A stretch of DNA of 22,853 bases, taken from positions 1 through 22,853 of the forward strand of contig JAIRVC010000355.1 in the NCBI GenBank assembly GCA_031254095.1, written 5' to 3'. The notes beneath the pieces are model-generated. The model did no database searches, had not been told where the DNA came from, and saw only the letters and a list, made by a program, of their open reading frames with translations. Of this stretch, positions 1 to 6,049 are shown one piece after another (within the stretch, counting starts at the first letter, position 1; every line of letters begins with the position of its first letter). The position numbers and the translations under genes are program-made. The DNA is from Acidobacteriota bacterium (GTDB lineage: Bacteria; Acidobacteriota; UBA6911).

Positions 1-51
1 CGCGGCATGGAACTGAATCACCGGAAAGGCTATTTCGCGCCTTCAAATTAA
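1..51 (+). CDS. C-terminal end of a plus-strand protein, possibly VWFA-related (partial)
   Basis: Frame 1 is open from the window edge and reads RGMELNHRKGYFAPSN before a TAA stop. A basic stretch followed by GYFAP near the terminus resembles the ends of the acidobacterial VWFA-related family (TIGR03436), but 16 residues cannot settle this. The stop is followed directly by a hairpin repeat, the same arrangement as at the end of the gene at 4785-5441, which supports a real gene end. The rest of the gene lies outside the window. Confidence 0.4.
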   Translation, partial: RGMELNHRKGYFAPSN

Positions 52-86
52 GCCGCCTCAAGGCGGCCAGTGGTTAGTGATCAGTG
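52..86 (+). repeat. 35-bp hairpin-plus-tail repeat, copy 1
   Basis: The unit is GCCGCC-TCAA-GGCGGC, a 6-bp stem with a 4-nt loop, followed by CAGTGGTTAGTGATCAGTG. A second copy lies in reverse orientation at 4751-4785 and matches at 32 of 35 positions by eye. It sits directly after the TAA of the partial plus-strand gene and may act as its terminator. Its tail also supplies the TGA stop of the convergent DUF362 gene at 81-83. Confidence 0.8.
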
Positions 87-1211
87 TTTAGCTATCATGC
101 CTTCCAGCCGTTTGGCTAACAGCTCCCCGGTATTGTCATCCGACACAATGCTGATTTTTTCCGGAGAATCCACGCCAATATTCAACTCCGCCGCCCGTTT
201 GATCTGCGCCTGTTCAAAAATATGATCCGCGCCGCCTATGCGCGCCCCGGCGTATTGCAGGATGGCAAATCCTACGGCGTCAAGCGCCACGCGGTCGCGT
301 GAAGCGGCGATAATTTCCGGAGCGGCGGTTTCTCCCCTTTCCGGGCCGCCTGCGACAAATACTTCTACCGCGTCCATCACTATAAGCCCGGGCGCGTAGA
401 CTTGGTTGGCCTCCGCGATCATTTTCTCCTGATCCGGCGAAGAATGCAGGTCTTTCATGTAATTCCAGCCGCGATTTGGAGCTTTGCCGGTTTTTTCAGC
501 CGATCCTGATTCGGTGGCGGAGGCGTACTTGGCTATTAGGCCGATCGAGTTTTTCAGACTCGCGCTGAATCCCCCGCCGAAACGGTGCGTTTTGAGATTA
601 CACAACTGAACAAAGCATTTATCGCCCGTTAAAAACCGGGGAAACGCGATGCCTTTCTGCCAATGCGACCCCGCGGGCTCAAAATGAAGCCATTCGCCGG
701 CCGCAAGCTCATCCAGCGGGCGAAACGAAACGTCAAGCGCCTCAAGCGCGGTTAAGACATGGAGCTTTTCGAGAACGTCGCGGGTGCGTCCCATGCCGCT
801 TCTTTCCACAAGCGTAACGCCGTCCGCTCCTTTGCCGCGCAGCATCCGCACCGTTGCGCCGAGCGCGTCCGGATGCGTGGTTGCGGGAAAAGGATCGGGG
901 CTGTTATAGGAACATTTTAGATAAACGTCCTTTCCTGAAAAATCCATTTCGCCGAGCAGCGCGACAGCCCGCGCGACGCCTTCCCCGCGATTGGCGGTTT
1001 TGACAATGGCGACGCGGACGGCGTCTTTTTCCTGAGTTTCGGGAGCTTCCTGAGTTTCCGCCGCCGGTTCCGTTGAAATCCCGGGCAGACCGTTATCTGC
1101 CGCGGCGGCGGACTGAGGATGCAAAATCCTGTCCGTTTTCACAGATTCGTCCATCAACGCGATGCCGCCAAGCGTTGACAGACGGTTGAATTCCCTTCGA
1201 GTCAAACGCAT
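81..1211 (-). CDS. DUF362 domain-containing protein with Tat-like N-terminus
   Basis: A 376-residue protein. The conserved DUF362 core is visible as the CNLKTHRFGGGFSASLKNSIG segment around residues 205-225, matching the family pattern of a Lys-Thr-His and a Ser-Leu-Lys-Asn block. The N-terminus TRREFNRL followed by LSTLGGIAL resembles a twin-arginine signal, though the hydrophobic stretch is short. Some DUF362 proteins carry ferredoxin-type iron-sulfur clusters, but no CxxCxxC motif is seen here. The biochemical role is unknown. It diverges from thiI. The stop codon lies inside repeat copy 1, so the last residues (AKH) may have been shaped by that insertion. A possible promoter is TTGAGC (plus 1242-1247) with a -10 near 1220-1225, almost at the ATG. 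Confidence 0.8.
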   Translation of the reverse strand: MRLTRREFNRLSTLGGIALMDESVKTDRILHPQSAAAADNGLPGISTEPAAETQEAPETQEKDAVRVAIVKTANRGEGVARAVALLGEMDFSGKDVYLKCSYNSPDPFPATTHPDALGATVRMLRGKGADGVTLVERSGMGRTRDVLEKLHVLTALEALDVSFRPLDELAAGEWLHFEPAGSHWQKGIAFPRFLTGDKCFVQLCNLKTHRFGGGFSASLKNSIGLIAKYASATESGSAEKTGKAPNRGWNYMKDLHSSPDQEKMIAEANQVYAPGLIVMDAVEVFVAGGPERGETAAPEIIAASRDRVALDAVGFAILQYAGARIGGADHIFEQAQIKRAAELNIGVDSPEKISIVSDDNTGELLAKRLEGMIAKH

Positions 1212-1257
1212 GTTTTTATTTTATGTCACATGAAACGCCGCGCTCAACGTAAAACTT

Positions 1258-1266
1258 TGCTAATAT
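1258..1266 (+). promoter_or_regulatory. extended -10 of a putative leaderless thiI promoter
   Basis: TGC directly precedes TAATAT (1261-1266), an extended -10 pattern. The seventh base after it is 1273, so transcription would begin at or next to the GTG start at 1274. No good -35 hexamer is seen, which is usual for extended -10 promoters. Confidence 0.45.
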
Positions 1267-1273
1267 TAGCGCC

Positions 1274-2449
1274 GTGAAACGAACGATTCTTATTCATTAT
1301 CACGAAATCAACCTCAAGGGAAACAATCGCGGCTGGTTTGAAAACCAGCTGCATCGCCATGTCTCCGCTTTGCTTCGCGGCGCCGCGCACGGCACGATAC
1401 GGCGGTTTGCGGGGCGCCTGGCGATTGAGATTCCGGAAAACGCCTCGCGGGACGAAATCGGCGTGATCACGCGCCGGCTGCAATGGGTTTTTGGCATTGC
1501 GAATTTCATAGTGGCGCGGGAAACGCCCGCGGACATTGACGCCATTAAAACGACGCTGGCGGAGCTTGTGTCTTCAACCGGTTTCGAGTCTTTCAAAATT
1601 GATTCGCGAAGAGGAACAAAGGAATTTCCGCTTAATTCGCAGGAGTTGAATCAACTGCTCGGCGCGTATGTCGTGGAACTTACCGGCGCGCGCGTCAGGA
1701 TGGAAAATCCGGACGCTGTTTTCTCGGTCGAAATCGCGGAGGGGCGGGCGTTTCTTTCAGTCGAAAAAATTCGAGGGGTGGGCGGACTCCCGTCGGGAAC
1801 CGGCGGAAAAGTGCTGTGCCTGATTTCCGGCGGGCTGGATTCGCCGGTCGCGGCCTGGCGCATGATGCGGCGCGGCTGCCGCGTCCAGTACGTTCATTTT
1901 CACAGTTTCCCGCACACAACGGCGGAATCGCAGGACAAGGTGCGAAACATTCTGCGCGTCCTTTCCCGGTACCAGCTCGAATCAGTTCTGTATATGGTTC
2001 CGTTTGCCGAAACGCAGCGGGAGATCGTCGCCTACGCTCCTCCGCCGCTGCGCGTGGTGCTTTACCGCCGCTTCATGGTGCGCATGGCGGAGGCCGTTGC
2101 CGCGCGGGAAAAAGCCGCGGCAATTGTAACCGGCGACAGCCTCGGACAGGTCGCAAGCCAGACCCTTGAAAATATACGGACTATCTCGGCGGTGGCCGGA
2201 ATCCCGATTTTCCGCCCCTTGATCGGCGACGACAAGGAAGACATCATGCGCGCCGCGCGGGACATTGGAACCTATGAAATAAGCATTCAAGCCGATCAGG
2301 ACTGCTGTTCGCTTTTTGTTCCCAGGCATCCGGAAACCATGTCAAGCATTGAGAAGGCGGAACGCGCCGAACAGCAGCTTGACGTTTCAAAACTCTGCCG
2401 CGAAGCCATAGCGGGCATGACTCGCGAAATCATCGCGCCGGAGTTTTAA
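1274..2449 (+). CDS. thiI: tRNA 4-thiouridine synthase ThiI (no rhodanese domain)
   Basis: This 391-residue protein uses ATP to activate U8 of tRNA for sulfur insertion, and in many bacteria also feeds thiamine thiazole synthesis. The N-terminal ferredoxin-like and THUMP region covers roughly residues 1-165. The PP-loop is SGGLDSPVAAWRM near residue 185. A Cys pair lies in DCCSLFVPRHP near residue 345. There is no C-terminal rhodanese domain, unlike the about 480-residue E. coli protein, so sulfur must come from another carrier. It starts with GTG, and the TIL-HYHEINLKG motif begins three residues in, so the start is secure. No Shine-Dalgarno is present. TGC-TAATAT at 1258-1266 lies 7 nt upstream, suggesting a leaderless transcript. 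Confidence 0.93.
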   Translation: MKRTILIHYHEINLKGNNRGWFENQLHRHVSALLRGAAHGTIRRFAGRLAIEIPENASRDEIGVITRRLQWVFGIANFIVARETPADIDAIKTTLAELVSSTGFESFKIDSRRGTKEFPLNSQELNQLLGAYVVELTGARVRMENPDAVFSVEIAEGRAFLSVEKIRGVGGLPSGTGGKVLCLISGGLDSPVAAWRMMRRGCRVQYVHFHSFPHTTAESQDKVRNILRVLSRYQLESVLYMVPFAETQREIVAYAPPPLRVVLYRRFMVRMAEAVAAREKAAAIVTGDSLGQVASQTLENIRTISAVAGIPIFRPLIGDDKEDIMRAARDIGTYEISIQADQDCCSLFVPRHPETMSSIEKAERAEQQLDVSKLCREAIAGMTREIIAPEF

Positions 2450-2468
2450 TCCGCGCGTTTTCAATTAA

Positions 2469-2591
2469 TCAGTGTTTCGATGTTTCCAGAAGGCCGGCAA
2501 ATTCTACAACGCTGTCGATAGCGTAATCCGCCAAAGAGGCGTTTGCGCCGTCTTTGCCGCCGTCCCCGGCCGGAACCATGGTGTCGCCATT
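2469..2591 (-). pseudogene. HAD-superfamily hydrolase C-terminal fragment
   Basis: On the minus strand, after the kinase stop and a second TGA, the same frame reads NGDTMVPAGDGG, then GANASLADYAIDSVVEFAGLL, to a TGA at 2469-2471. A GDT motif, then a G-A pair, then ADYAIDS and a leucine-rich end is the usual C-terminus of HAD phosphatases such as phosphoglycolate phosphatase. The catalytic Asp-containing N-terminal part is missing. It appears to be a relic left between thiI and the kinase. The stretch is only 40 codons long, so the family call is tentative. Confidence 0.5.
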
Positions 2592-2594
2592 TCA

Positions 2595-4100
2595 TCATAA
2601 CTTCTTCAAAGCGGCCCTGCTTGTCGCCGGCTCGACCCAGTAAAAAGCCGCCAGCGCCCCTATTGCGGCTCCCATCAGAAGCGTCGCGATTATGGCGTGA
2701 AGTACATGAATGCGTAGCGCCGTCGCGGCCAGCGCCGCGACAAAAACCCAGTCGGCGCGGCGAATCCATCCCGCGACGCTTTTGCGCTGTTCTTTGAGGC
2801 CGGACGGGTAAAAGCAGGAGCTAAACCACAGATGCAGGCGCAGATTGGCCGCGATGCCCACGGCGACAAGCGCCGGGAAGAATAAAATTGAGCCTTCAAC
2901 GCCTCCCAGCCATTCCTTGACGCGCCAGAGAGGGTAAAGCATTCCGTAGTAGCCGAATCCGGCAACGGCCTGGTGAAATTGCCACCAGAACAGCGTCTTT
3001 GCGCGCGGGCGCCGCCCGGGAGCGCCTCCGGGAGAAAACGCCCGGAGATCGGCGAGAAGATCGTTTATCGCGGCGTATCGTTCATCCGGATTTTTTTGCA
3101 GGCAGCGGCGCGCTATCCGGTCGAATGTCCGCGGAACGGCGTTGTTGGCGGCGGAAGGATCTTCAAAATCGCCCTGCAAAACGCGGGCGATGGTAACGAT
3201 GGAATCCTCGCCGCCGAAAGGATGCTTTCCGGTTGCGAGTTCGTAAAGCAGAACGCCAAGTGAAAAAATATCGGAAGAATAGCTGACGGGACGCCCGAGC
3301 AGTTGTTCCGGCGAAGCGTAGGCGGGCGTACCCAAAAACGCGCCGTGCTGCGTCAATCCGGTTCCCGCTCCGCCCGCCGATTCAATCCCCGCCAGCCCGA
3401 AATCAAGTATCTTCACCCGTCCGTCGCCGGTCAGCATGATGTTTTCCGGCTTGAGATCGCGATGCACGATTCCCTGCGCGTGGGCGGCTGAAATTGCCGC
3501 CGCGGCCTGCATGGCGATGTCCGCGACTTTTGAAAAGGGAATAGAGTCTCCCTTTGACGAGTCCAGCAATTCCCGCAGGGTGCGCCCCTCTACGTATTCA
3601 AACGCCGCGTATAACCCCTCCTCGCATTCCTCCAAGGCATAAACAGTGGCGATGCCGGGATGCGCCAGCCTGCCTGCGGCGCGGGCTTCCGCCTGGAGCC
3701 GGTCATAAAGCCGGGCGTCGTAAGCGCCGTGCGGAGAAATCAATTTGACGGCGGCTTCACGGTCAAGCCGCGTATCATGCCCGAGGTAGACGACGCCCAT
3801 GCCGCCCCGGCCCAGTTCGCGTAATATCCTGTAAGGGCCGAGCGTTTTACCGATTAGATTTTCCGCCGCTTCGCCCGCCGACGCGGGGTCGTTTTCAAAA
3901 AGCCGCGGCGCGGCGGCATAAACGGGTTTTTCCAGAAAATCGTCCGCCCTGTCTTCGGCGAATAAATTTTCTATTTCATTGTGGAGTCCGGCGTCGCCGC
4001 CGCAGGCTTTTTCGAGAAAGGCGGCCCGTTCCGCCGGCGGCATTGCCGCCGCTTGCGTAAACAAGGTTTTAATTTGCCGCCAGCGGTCAGGATTCACCAT
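2595..4100 (-). CDS. membrane-anchored serine/threonine protein kinase
   Basis: A 501-residue Hanks-type kinase. The N-terminal helical region (about 1-55) is typical of acidobacterial kinases paired with ECF sigma factors. The kinase domain spans about 90-350: Gly loop LGRGGMGVVY (96-105), lysine in AAVKLI (119), catalytic HRDLKPEN (213-220), DFG (233-235), and the APE-like YASPEQ. The C-terminus carries about four hydrophobic segments (LFWWQFHQ through EPATSRAALKKL), a multi-pass tail placing the kinase in the inner membrane with no obvious extracytoplasmic sensor. The start at 4100 was chosen because MVNPDRWRQIKTLF is a conserved beginning; a longer frame to 4277 only overlaps the sigma gene. 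The 14-bp overlap with the sigma gene implies translational coupling. Substrates are unknown. Confidence 0.92.
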   Translation of the reverse strand: MVNPDRWRQIKTLFTQAAAMPPAERAAFLEKACGGDAGLHNEIENLFAEDRADDFLEKPVYAAAPRLFENDPASAGEAAENLIGKTLGPYRILRELGRGGMGVVYLGHDTRLDREAAVKLISPHGAYDARLYDRLQAEARAAGRLAHPGIATVYALEECEEGLYAAFEYVEGRTLRELLDSSKGDSIPFSKVADIAMQAAAAISAAHAQGIVHRDLKPENIMLTGDGRVKILDFGLAGIESAGGAGTGLTQHGAFLGTPAYASPEQLLGRPVSYSSDIFSLGVLLYELATGKHPFGGEDSIVTIARVLQGDFEDPSAANNAVPRTFDRIARRCLQKNPDERYAAINDLLADLRAFSPGGAPGRRPRAKTLFWWQFHQAVAGFGYYGMLYPLWRVKEWLGGVEGSILFFPALVAVGIAANLRLHLWFSSCFYPSGLKEQRKSVAGWIRRADWVFVAALAATALRIHVLHAIIATLLMGAAIGALAAFYWVEPATSRAALKKL

Positions 4101-4650
4101 CCGCCCCCATTTCACGGCGCAGCCAGGCTCGCGCAAGCTGCCAGCCGCGTTTGACCGTGGCCGTCGAACAGTCAAGCGCGGCGGCGGTTTCCTCGATGGA
4201 TAGTCCGCCGAAAAAACGGAGCTCGACGATGCGTCCCAGATCGGGATCCATCGTTTGAAGCTTATCCAGAGCCGCATTCAATGGAAGTAAATCCATTTCC
4301 GTATTTTCCGCGGCGATTTCTTCATTAAGGCTGACTCTTACGCGCGAACCGCCGCGTTTTCGCGCCGCGCGGGCACGGGCACGTTCCACCAGCAGTTCAC
4401 GCATGGCGTGGGCGGCGATGGCGCAAAAATGCGCGCGGTCTTTCCATACCGGCGCCGGCGTGCCGGCAAGACGAATCCATGCTTCGTTTACCAGCGCGGT
4501 CGCCTGGAGGGTTTGAGCGCCCCGCTCTTTTGCCATATAGCGTCGCGCCAGACGGCGCAGTTCATCGTAAACTACAGGCATTACCGCCGATAATTCGGGC
4601 GGGTTCATGGTCGAATACGGGTTTTCCGGATCGGTTGATTTCAGCGCCAT
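4087..4650 (-). CDS. ECF-type RNA polymerase sigma factor, TIGR02999-like
   Basis: A 187-residue sigma-70-family protein. Region 2 is visible as YDELRRLARRYMAKER followed by LVNEAWIRL, and DRAHFCAIAAHAMRELLVERARARAARKRGG is characteristic of the TIGR02999 group. Region 4 carries the helix-turn-helix LSIEETAAALDCSTATVKRGW. I prefer ATG 4650 because a TATAAC -10 lies 9 nt upstream. The frame could extend to 4767, but that extra N-terminus (MVSDQWSEKS) is encoded by the repeat at 4751-4785 and is unlikely to be protein. No Shine-Dalgarno is evident. It overlaps the kinase gene, so the kinase may control or be co-produced with this sigma factor; no anti-sigma gene is seen. Confidence 0.88.
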   Translation of the reverse strand: MALKSTDPENPYSTMNPPELSAVMPVVYDELRRLARRYMAKERGAQTLQATALVNEAWIRLAGTPAPVWKDRAHFCAIAAHAMRELLVERARARAARKRGGSRVRVSLNEEIAAENTEMDLLPLNAALDKLQTMDPDLGRIVELRFFGGLSIEETAAALDCSTATVKRGWQLARAWLRREMGADGES

Positions 4651-4659
4651 AGAAACACC

Positions 4660-4665
4660 GTTATA
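4660..4665 (-). promoter_or_regulatory. -10 element before the ECF sigma gene
   Basis: TATAAC on the minus strand, nine bases upstream of the chosen ATG at 4650, predicting a leader of only about two bases. No convincing -35 was found. Confidence 0.4.
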
Positions 4666-4750
4666 CCGCAAAACCGTCTCTTTTTGAAAGCGCTTACTTG
4701 CTGATATATGGAGAGAGGCTTGAGGCTTTTCAATTGCGGATTTTTCTGAC

Positions 4751-4785
4751 CACTGATCACTAACCACTGACCGCCGCGAGGCGGC
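4751..4785 (-). repeat. 35-bp hairpin-plus-tail repeat, copy 2
   Basis: Reading the minus strand, the TAG stop of the exported protein is followed by CCGCC-TCGC-GGCGG and then CAGTGGTTAGTGATCAGTG. It is inverted relative to copy 1 at 52-86, with differences only in two loop bases and one stem-end base. The hairpin sits at the 3' end of the upstream gene and may terminate transcription. Confidence 0.8.
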
Positions 4786-5441
4786 TATCGTGCCGGTTTT
4801 TTTGTTTCTTCGGTGAGGGTGAGCGGCCGGTCAAGCGTGATTTCCATGGATGCGCCGCGGGAAATTCTGACATCGCCGCCCTGTGAGCTGAAAAAGGAAA
4901 AAAGACCGCCGTAAACTCCGATACCGGCATTTTTTCCTCCGGGAGATTGTACACGAACGCCGATTTTATTGCCTCCGGGTTTGGCCGCTCCTCCGGCGGA
5001 TTTTTCGCGTTCCGCGAAATTTTCAGCGGCCTGCGTTTCGCCGCTTCCCGCGGGGTCGTCAATCCGGACAAGCGTGGCGGCTATTTCAGACGGATTGCGC
5101 CCCGTAACCCTGATGGATTGGAGCATAAGATCGAGGACCGCTTTTCCCTTGAGCCTGTCGGAGTGGAGGATGCGGGAAACGCTGCCGGTGACGACGCTTC
5201 CCTGGGGAATCGCGATCCTGTCGCCGATATAGACAGGGTTTGCGACCACCGCGGTGAATTCATCGCCCTCCGCGTTTGACGCGGTACTCAGCGTGTCATT
5301 TAAATGAAGGACGATTTTCGTTCCTTTCGGCAGATTTATATCGTCGGCGCGAACATCCGGCACCGCGCCGGTAATTTGAAACAGCGCGGATATAATGATA
5401 AAAAATCCGACAATTTCCCCAAATCTTCCGTAGTTTTTCAT
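4785..5441 (-). CDS. exported TrbI/VirB10-like beta-barrel domain protein
   Basis: A 218-residue protein with an N-terminal hydrophobic segment (VGFFIIISALFQITGAV) ending near RADD, consistent with a Sec signal peptide. The core LPKGTKIVLHLNDTLST, then GDEFTAVVANPVYIGDRIAIPQGSVVTGSV resembles TrbI/VirB10-like barrel domains often found in Acidobacteriota as stand-alone proteins. A Gly/Ala/Lys-rich linker follows around residues 130-170. The C-terminus RISRGASMEITLDRPLTL fits the last strands of the same fold. No other conjugation genes are near, so a secretion role is not supported. The stop TAG is immediately followed by the hairpin repeat. Function unknown. Confidence 0.72.
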   Translation of the reverse strand: MKNYGRFGEIVGFFIIISALFQITGAVPDVRADDINLPKGTKIVLHLNDTLSTASNAEGDEFTAVVANPVYIGDRIAIPQGSVVTGSVSRILHSDRLKGKAVLDLMLQSIRVTGRNPSEIAATLVRIDDPAGSGETQAAENFAEREKSAGGAAKPGGNKIGVRVQSPGGKNAGIGVYGGLFSFFSSQGGDVRISRGASMEITLDRPLTLTEETKKPAR

Positions 5442-5578
5442 CTCGCCTCGTTGCGAATCCCGTGAAATATCCGGTTAAAGACAACGCCTGTAAATATATC
5501 GCATTTCGTAAAAGCAGACGCCTCAAATACTCCAATGGTTCAAAGTTTTTTCAAGAGAGTGAATTGCGCCCCCGGATA

Positions 5579-5735
5579 ATGGAGCGTGTGTCTCAAACGG
5601 AGATACGGCACGAGTTGAACTACCTTGAAGATCACGAGTTGGTGAAGACCGAGAGGGAGCGCCTGCTCTGGCACGCGAAGATAACGGCCGACGTAGCGGA
5701 CGTCGTTGAATACACGGTCGATTGTCCGGTAGCGC
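5579..5735 (+). pseudogene. fragment of a phage-type winged-helix regulator
   Basis: In the frame from 5462, after RIMERVSQTEIRHELNYLE come HELVKTERERLLWHAKIT and ADVADVVEYTVDCPVA. This pattern of a winged-helix half followed by W-HAKIT and VVEYTVDC is reminiscent of small regulators in Mu-like prophages. Homology-like sequence fades before about 5579 and after about 5735, where a different frame begins to look like the end of a TonB receptor. It is probably a relic, not a functional gene. Family recognition is from memory and uncertain. Confidence 0.5.
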
Positions 5736-5736
5736 C

Positions 5737-5874
5737 GGCAGCATGGGTGCGCACATTCAGAACCTCAGCGCTCCGAATGTTACCATCAATACGTCCGGGG
5801 CAACTACCTGGGGTCTTTTGCAAACCAAGACCCAGCACCGGGTATTCCAGGCGAGAATCAGGCTCACCTTCTAA
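5737..5874 (+). pseudogene. C-terminal fragment of a TonB-dependent receptor
   Basis: A frame different from the preceding fragment reads GSMGAHIQNLSAPNVTINTS, then TTWGLLQTKTQHRVFQARIRLTF, ending in TAA. The ending with alternating residues and a terminal Phe (QARIRLTF) is the usual last strand of acidobacterial TonB-dependent, Oar-like receptors. The plug and most of the barrel are missing. The strong hairpins just after it would be the original gene's terminators. This indicates a deletion that removed most of a receptor gene and joined its end to phage-like DNA. Confidence 0.6.
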
Positions 5875-5879
5875 AGCAA

Positions 5880-5913
5880 ATGACCGGGCGGCTTCGCTGA
5901 GCCGCCCGGTCAT
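5880..5913 (+). terminator. strong 14-bp perfect hairpin
   Basis: ATGACCGGGCGGCT pairs perfectly with AGCCGCCCGGTCAT around a 6-nt loop TCGCTG. It lies 6 bases after the TonB-receptor fragment stop. There is no strong T-tract, so it may be an mRNA-stabilising or bidirectional element rather than a classic intrinsic terminator. Confidence 0.7.
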
Positions 5914-5932
5914 GAGTCTGAATATGCAAACC

Positions 5933-5969
5933 AACGGGCGCCCGATTCTTTCCGGCGCCCGTTTTACTT
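5933..5969 (+). terminator. intrinsic terminator
   Basis: AACGGGCGCC (5933-5942) pairs with GGCGCCCGTT (5954-5963) across an 11-nt loop and is followed by TTACTTT. It acts on the plus strand after the receptor relic. By symmetry it could also stop minus-strand transcription from the molybdenum hydroxylase gene. Confidence 0.7.
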
Positions 5970-6049
5970 TCCAGGCATGTAATGCGCCATTATCGGGAAG
6001 GGGGAAAGCCATGACACGCTATCGTTTTTCCAATATCTCGATAACAGCT

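Larger units (their letters stand above)
5442..6049. other. 608-bp gene graveyard without an intact gene
   Basis: Holds the phage-regulator fragment, the TonB-receptor end and two hairpins listed separately. Before 5579 and between 5970 and 6049 I see nothing recognisable. A single 254-codon open frame spans the region but crosses a change of homology and both hairpins, so it is not a gene. Confidence 0.6.

Noticed and set aside
2592..2597. Kinase TGA TGA as selenocysteine readthrough, given selB in the window
   Set aside because: The kinase already ends in its usual C-terminus, two TGAs in a row and a HAD-like tail make a relic more likely, and no SECIS hairpin was evident.
4651..4767. Extended N-terminus of the ECF sigma factor
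   Set aside because: It is encoded partly by the 35-bp repeat and lies upstream of the likely -10.
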